From an uncultured Bacillota bacterium (GTDB lineage Bacteria; Bacillota; Clostridia; Christensenellales; QAND01), in the NCBI GenBank assembly GCA_905208455.1, contig CAJLPK010000066.1:1-9262 (forward strand): 9,262 nucleotides of DNA, written 5' to 3'. Under the pieces are notes generated by a model, which saw only the letters and a list, made by a program, of their open reading frames with translations, was not told the DNA's origin and did no database searches. Shown here piece by piece: positions 6,142-9,262 of this stretch. The position numbers and the translations under genes are program-made. Position 1 is the first letter of the stretch. Each line of letters starts with the position of its first letter.

Positions 6142-6163
6142 ACCTAAAAAACTCTGTTAGAAT
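6135..6163 (+). promoter_or_regulatory. Promoter of the small + strand transcript
   Basis: -35 TAGACA (6135-6140), exactly 17 bases, and -10 TAGAAT (6158-6163) preceded by TGT, an extended -10. Predicted start near 6170, about 13 bases before the SD of the 17-codon ORF. Confidence 0.6.
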
Positions 6164-6174
6164 CAGAAGCAGAG
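6146..6174 (-). terminator. Probable weak terminator of the LysR transcript
   Basis: Leftward, CTCTG pairs with CAGAG, or TTCTG with CAGAG around a 7-base loop, followed by TTTTTT (complement of 6146-6151). The stem is short. Its place just before the XRE promoter fits the end of the LysR transcript. Confidence 0.45.
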
Positions 6175-6196
6175 GATTTGAAAAGGAGAAAAATGA

Positions 6197-6250
6197 ATGC
6201 AGAATGAGCTACATACCAGGCTGTTGCTTCTTTGGCTGATATTCCATTAA
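6197..6250 (+). CDS. 17-residue small peptide ORF in its own transcription unit
   Basis: The ORF encodes MQNELHTRLLLLWLIFH, ending in TAA: a polar start followed by a hydrophobic run LLLLWLIF (9-16). AAGGAG (6183-6188) lies 8 bases before the ATG, ideal spacing. A good promoter precedes it (6135-6163) and an intrinsic terminator follows (6290-6313), so the predicted RNA is about 144 bases. No downstream + strand gene is controlled by the terminator until MarR at 7359. I do not recognise a family. Possibilities are a leader peptide left from a lost gene, a regulatory or signal peptide, or a type I toxin-like peptide; Ibs toxins are of similar size and hydrophobicity. Two other frames share the leader (MNAE from 6193, MSYIPGCCFFG from 6204) but have poorer SD spacing. 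Confidence 0.45.
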   Translation: MQNELHTRLLLLWLIFH

Positions 6251-6278
6251 GCGTGCTGCAAACACCAGGATTTAGACC

Positions 6279-7199
6279 TTATGGGATAGAGAGCGGATGT
6301 TCGCTCTTTTTTTCATCTGTTTTGAAATGGCGCTTTGCGATCTCTAAAAATCTTTTTACGAGCGGGCCATTTTTTCCCGCAGTATAGAAAATCCCGAAGG
6401 AAAGGGAGGGGAGTCCTTCAATGGGAATATAGCAAAGGGAGGGATCGCGGATGATGGGAATATCCGGCCAAATTGTAAATGCAAAATTGGCCTTAATCAG
6501 TGCATGAATCACCTCATATCCTTCTTCAAAGACCAACTCAGAAGCAGCATGCTCGGAGGATAGCTTGCTTTGAATGCGAAAGAAGGAGGGATTGCATTGC
6601 CGGGGGCTGCAGAGTACAAATCTACCGCCGGTATGCAGCGCCTCCTGGGTCAGGCTTTGGCATTTTGCAAAAGGATGCTCAGGCGCACATACACAGACAA
6701 TGGGGCATTTGGTAAGCTCTAGATAGCGTGCATGGCGCCTTTGCTCTTGCTCAGCACGAAAGGACAGCATAACCTGGAGGCTTTCATCCTCCAACAGGTT
6801 TTCCATGATGGGGAGAGGGATGAGTTTAAGGACCGGTACAAACTGTGCAAATTCTTGGCTGAGCAAGTTGATGAGCGGCGGCAATAACGATAGCTCCCAG
6901 GTGCTGTGACAGCCGATTCCCAAATGTATCGGCTGAGAGACGAGGTTTCCCCGCAGGCGAAGCTTTGACGCATTGGCAATTTTTAATATGCTGAGTGCGT
7001 CCCCGATAAAGTGCATGCCCTCCTTGGTAAGCATGACCCGCTTGTTGGAGCGAATGAATAGTTTTACGCCTAGCTCATCCTCCAAAGTACGGACCTGATG
7101 GCTGACGGCAGGCTGACTGATCTTGAGAGCCTCGGCTGCTTTTGTAAAGTTTAGACAGTCTGCTACCATTAGGAAGCATTCGAGTTGTACGGTATTCAT
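6279..7199 (-). CDS. LysR-family transcriptional regulator
   Basis: A 306-residue regulator of normal family length. The N-terminal winged helix-turn-helix is classic: LNFTKAAEALKISQPAVSHQ (16-35) followed by VRTLEDELGVKLFIRSNK (36-53) and LTKEG (57-61). Residues from about 90 form the periplasmic-binding-protein-like effector domain; the effector is unknown. The ATG at 7199 has only a weak SD, GGTGAT (complement of 7205-7210), which pairs with the extended anti-SD. It is divergent from the MarR/ABC operon over a 17-base dyad of the TTGAA-N7-TTCAA type, which fits the LysR T-N11-A box. So it probably regulates itself and perhaps the exporter operon. The last codons of the gene contain the + strand terminator of the small transcript, and the mRNA 3' end should overlap that RNA in antisense. 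Confidence 0.92.
   Translation of the reverse strand: MNTVQLECFLMVADCLNFTKAAEALKISQPAVSHQVRTLEDELGVKLFIRSNKRVMLTKEGMHFIGDALSILKIANASKLRLRGNLVSQPIHLGIGCHSTWELSLLPPLINLLSQEFAQFVPVLKLIPLPIMENLLEDESLQVMLSFRAEQEQRRHARYLELTKCPIVCVCAPEHPFAKCQSLTQEALHTGGRFVLCSPRQCNPSFFRIQSKLSSEHAASELVFEEGYEVIHALIKANFAFTIWPDIPIIRDPSLCYIPIEGLPSLSFGIFYTAGKNGPLVKRFLEIAKRHFKTDEKKSEHPLSIP
6290..6313 (+). terminator. Intrinsic terminator of the small + strand transcript, inside the LysR 3' end
   Basis: AGAGCG (6290-6295) pairs with CGCTCT (6302-6307) around GATGTT and is followed by a seven-T run (6307-6313). On the - strand the hairpin is followed by CTATCCC, so it acts rightward only. It lies within the final codons of the leftward LysR gene. 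Confidence 0.7.
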
Positions 7200-7225
7200 A
7201 CCACATCACCCACAAAGATAAAATC

Positions 7226-7243
7226 AAAAATATTATTATTTTT
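7226..7243. repeat. A/T-rich dyad in the LysR 5' leader
   Basis: AAAAATA, TTAT, TATTTTT: a 7-bp inverted repeat made only of A/T. It lies in the predicted LysR leader. The function is unknown and it may simply reflect base composition. Confidence 0.35.
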
Positions 7244-7261
7244 CATAAAGGATTTTTATTG

Positions 7262-7290
7262 ATAATAACATATTTGAATTTTACATTCAA
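7262..7290 (-). promoter_or_regulatory. Promoter of the LysR gene
   Basis: Leftward -35 TTGAAT (complement of 7285-7290), 17 bases, -10 TATTAT (complement of 7262-7267) preceded by TGT, an extended -10. The -35 is one arm of the dyad at 7274-7290. Confidence 0.7.
7274..7290. promoter_or_regulatory. LysR-type dyad between divergent promoters
   Basis: TTGAAT (7274-7279), TTTAC, ATTCAA (7285-7290): a perfect 6-5-6 inverted repeat that contains the T-N11-A pattern of LysR boxes. It overlaps the -35 elements of both the LysR and MarR promoters. The binder could be LysR, MarR or both. Confidence 0.6.
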
Positions 7291-7308
7291 GGGCAAATGA
7301 GGTATAAG
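7280..7308 (+). promoter_or_regulatory. Promoter of the MarR-ABC exporter operon
   Basis: -35 TTTACA (7280-7285), 17 bases, -10 TATAAG (7303-7308). Its -35 overlaps the divergent LysR -35 by one base, within the same dyad, so the two promoters probably compete or are co-regulated. Confidence 0.55.
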
Positions 7309-7358
7309 ATAATATACAGCAAAAAAGTTTGGAGCTGAATCATGGAGGGGTGAAGACA

Positions 7359-7787
7359 ATGTCCGCCGTAGAATTTCGCAGCTTGCTGCATACAATACGA
7401 CAGCTTAGCCTTCGGCTGGAGGCGTGCTTAAACCGAGCGGCTGCCCTGCATGGACTGACAGCAGCCCAGGCACAGGTGATGGCGTATGTATTAGAGCACT
7501 GCGATGGCGTATGCGCAACGGAGATGTATCGGGCAACGGGCCTGTCTAAGCCTTCGATTTCCGCGCTGGTAAAAAAGCTGAAAGGGAAGGGATATGTATA
7601 CACAAAAAATGCGGAAAACGATGATCGGCAAAAGCTGATTTTTGCAACGCCCCAGGGCGAGGCGCTGGGGCACAGCATACAACGCACGCTAAAACAGCTG
7701 CAGGCAAAGATATGCAACGGCCTGGATCTGGAGGAGCTGCGTGCCTTGCAAGCCTTGCAGCATAAAATGCTGCTGAATGTATCTTAG
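7359..7787 (+). CDS. MarR-family transcriptional regulator
   Basis: A 142-residue dimeric repressor-type protein of normal family length. Helices 1-30 form the dimer part; ATEMYRATGLSKPSISALVK (53-72) is the winged HTH with its recognition helix, and NDDRQKLIFATPQG (87-100) is the wing with the conserved DxR. C-terminal helices (103-140) complete the dimer interface. The frame opens earlier at a TTG (7329), but GGAGG (7344-7348), 10 bases before the ATG at 7359, decides the start. Only 30 bases separate it from the ABC exporter gene, with no terminator, so the two are one operon. MarR proteins encoded with ABC exporters usually repress them and release DNA on binding a toxic ligand; that role is inferred here. 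Confidence 0.9.
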   Translation: MSAVEFRSLLHTIRQLSLRLEACLNRAAALHGLTAAQAQVMAYVLEHCDGVCATEMYRATGLSKPSISALVKKLKGKGYVYTKNAENDDRQKLIFATPQGEALGHSIQRTLKQLQAKICNGLDLEELRALQALQHKMLLNVS

Positions 7788-7817
7788 TGAATATATTGAG
7801 TAAAGAAGGTGTGAACG

Positions 7818-9262
7818 ATGAAGACCATAGTAAAATACATTGGCAAATATAAAAAGGATTCCATTTTGACCCCGTTGTTTACGGCATTGGAAGTGGTCAT
7901 GGAAGTGCTGCTTCCATTTATAACGGCAAAAATCATAGATAACGGCCTGCAGGCTGGCAATATGCAGGCTGTGTACCAATATGGAATCGTCATGTTGGTC
8001 ATGGCTTTTTTTAGTTTGGCTTTTGGTGCGCTGGCAGGAAAATATGCGGCCAGCGCTTCCTCAGGTTTTGCCGCCAATCTGCGTGAAGCGATTTACAGCA
8101 ATATCCAGACGTTTTCCTTTTCCAATATCGATAAATACAGCACGGCAGGCCTTGTAACGCGCATGACCACGGACATTACAAATGTGCAGAATGCTTATCA
8201 GATGATCTTGCGTATTGCCGTGCGTGCGCCGTTGATGCTGGTATCCAGCATGGTGATGTGCTTTACAATCAACCGGGACCTGAGCCTGATTTTCTTAGCT
8301 GCCATTTTGTTTTTAGCGGTTGTATTGGGCATTATCATGAAAATGGCAATGAAGGTCTTTGATGTCGTATTTAAGAAGTATGATGACCTCAATGCCAGTG
8401 TACAGGAAAATGTATCCGCAATCCGTGTTGTCAAAGCATTTGTCCGTGAAGGGTATGAAAAGACGAAGTTTTCCAAAGCTGCCTATAATGTGTATCGCCT
8501 GTTTGTAAAGGCGGAAAAACTGCTTGCGTTCAACAATCCGGCCATGATGCTGGCCATTTACGGCTGTATCATCTCTGTATCTTGGTTTGGCGCCAAGTTT
8601 ATCGTCATCGGCACGATGTCCACAGGCGAATTAACTTCAATGTTCAGCTATGTGATGTCCGTGATGATGTCTTTGATGATGCTGTCTATGATTTTTGTTA
8701 TGATCAGCATGAGCATGGCCAGCATCCACCGTATCGTTGAGGTTCTGCAGGAAACGCCGGACCTGAAAAACCCGGATCATCCTCTGATGCAGATTGAAAA
8801 CGGCAGCATAGATTTTGATCATGTCAGCTTTTCCTATAAGCATGGAACCGGGAAAAAGGCTTTAACGGATATCGACCTGCACATCCGTTCCGGTGAAACC
8901 ATCGGCGTCATCGGCGGGACCGGTTCCTCAAAATCGACGCTGATCCAGCTCATATCGCGCCTTTATGACGTGACGGAAGGCTGTGTGCGCGTCGGCGACG
9001 TTGACGTGCGCCAATATGATCTGGAGGCGCTGCGCAATCAGGTGGCCGTCGTGCTGCAAAAGAACGTGCTTTTTTCCGGCACGATCAGCGAAAACCTGCG
9101 CTGGGGCAACCCGGACGCCACCGACGAGCAGCTAAAGGAGGCGTGCCGGCTCGCACAGGCGGATGAATTTATTTCGCAGTTTCCAAAGGGCTACGACACC
9201 TATATCGAGCAGGGCGGCTCCAACGTCTCCGGCGGGCAGAAGCAGCGGTTATGTATCGCGCG
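7818..9262 (+). CDS. ABC exporter half-transporter (TMD-NBD), 3' end outside the window
   Basis: The first 481 codons of an ATP-driven exporter of the multidrug/lipid type, about 570-600 residues when complete. The N-terminal exporter-type membrane domain spans about 15-305, with helices near 15-40, 55-75, 133-152, 156-178, 243-262 and 275-300. The nucleotide-binding domain follows: A-loop aromatic in FSY (338-340), Walker A GGTGSSKS (366-373), Q-loop Q414 in VVLQKNVLFSG and signature VSGGQ (470-474). Walker B and the H-loop lie beyond the edge. Walker A has SS where SG is more usual, a variant seen in Firmicutes exporters. ATG at 7818 with GAAGG (7805-7809) 8 bases upstream. The MarR-ABC arrangement suggests a heterodimeric exporter with a second half downstream. 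Base composition rises sharply from about 8880. Confidence 0.93.
   Translation, partial: MKTIVKYIGKYKKDSILTPLFTALEVVMEVLLPFITAKIIDNGLQAGNMQAVYQYGIVMLVMAFFSLAFGALAGKYAASASSGFAANLREAIYSNIQTFSFSNIDKYSTAGLVTRMTTDITNVQNAYQMILRIAVRAPLMLVSSMVMCFTINRDLSLIFLAAILFLAVVLGIIMKMAMKVFDVVFKKYDDLNASVQENVSAIRVVKAFVREGYEKTKFSKAAYNVYRLFVKAEKLLAFNNPAMMLAIYGCIISVSWFGAKFIVIGTMSTGELTSMFSYVMSVMMSLMMLSMIFVMISMSMASIHRIVEVLQETPDLKNPDHPLMQIENGSIDFDHVSFSYKHGTGKKALTDIDLHIRSGETIGVIGGTGSSKSTLIQLISRLYDVTEGCVRVGDVDVRQYDLEALRNQVAVVLQKNVLFSGTISENLRWGNPDATDEQLKEACRLAQADEFISQFPKGYDTYIEQGGSNVSGGQKQRLCIA

Noticed and set aside
6204..6239. 11-residue frame MSYIPGCCFFG, preceded by the 4-residue frame MNAE with ATGA overlap
   Set aside because: The SD is 15 bases from its ATG (4 bases for MNAE), against 8 bases for the 17-codon frame, which is preferred.
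6197..6313. Leucine-type or antibiotic-inducible attenuation leader for a downstream gene
   Set aside because: Four Leu codons and a terminator invite it, but the next DNA is an oppositely oriented gene and no convincing alternative antiterminator pairing was seen.
7329..7358. MarR start at TTG 7329
   Set aside because: There is no SD before it, and the strong GGAGG would fall inside the coding sequence; ATG at 7359 fits the SD and the family length.

Overview
The window looks like a chromosomal segment of a Bacillota bacterium, most likely a Clostridia-type gut anaerobe. The support is a moderate GC content (about 45-50% over most of it), strong Shine-Dalgarno (SD) sequences, sigma-A type promoters, many intrinsic terminators, and a flavodoxin/ferredoxin fusion of a type common in anaerobic Firmicutes. 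No rRNA, tRNA, CRISPR array, insertion sequence or phage gene was seen. The genes at both ends are cut by the window edges.

Layout. 1-756 (+) is the C-terminal part of a sodium:solute symporter, followed by a terminator and a gene-poor stretch to about 1163. 1200-1721 (-) is a small six-helix HdeD/DUF308 membrane protein, divergent from an M20D-type metallo-amidohydrolase at 1901-3127 (+), each with its own good promoter. A bidirectional terminator separates the amidohydrolase from a leftward block. That block, in transcription order, is LysR regulator (7199-6279), small XRE regulator (6075-5842), DUF2156 protein (5727-4837), GNAT acetyltransferase (4833-3985) and EFR1-type flavodoxin-ferredoxin (3916-3170). 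The right end reads rightward: a MarR regulator (7359-7787) and the first half of an ABC exporter (7818 to the edge), divergent from LysR across a shared dyad.

How the genes may work together. The DUF2156 and GNAT genes lie 3 bp apart and form an operon with its own promoter; a weak hairpin then precedes the EFR1 gene, which has no clear promoter and probably depends on readthrough. MarR and the ABC exporter form a typical drug/efflux operon, probably continued by a partner half-transporter beyond the edge. The symporter and amidohydrolase could together import and hydrolyse a small acylated or peptidic substrate, but this rests only on proximity.

The most unusual part is 6076-6313. A complete, very small + strand transcription unit fits between the XRE and LysR genes: an extended -10 promoter, a well-spaced SD, a 17-codon ORF with a hydrophobic tail, and an intrinsic terminator lying inside the 3' end of the LysR coding sequence. 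Its promoter shares a perfect 6-6-6 palindrome with the divergent XRE promoter. The XRE gene appears to start at a TTG codon whose ribosome binding site lies in a 10-bp perfect inverted repeat. The small transcript is also antisense to the predicted 3' end of the LysR mRNA. It could encode a regulatory or leader peptide, a type I toxin-like peptide, or an antisense RNA; the sequence alone does not decide.
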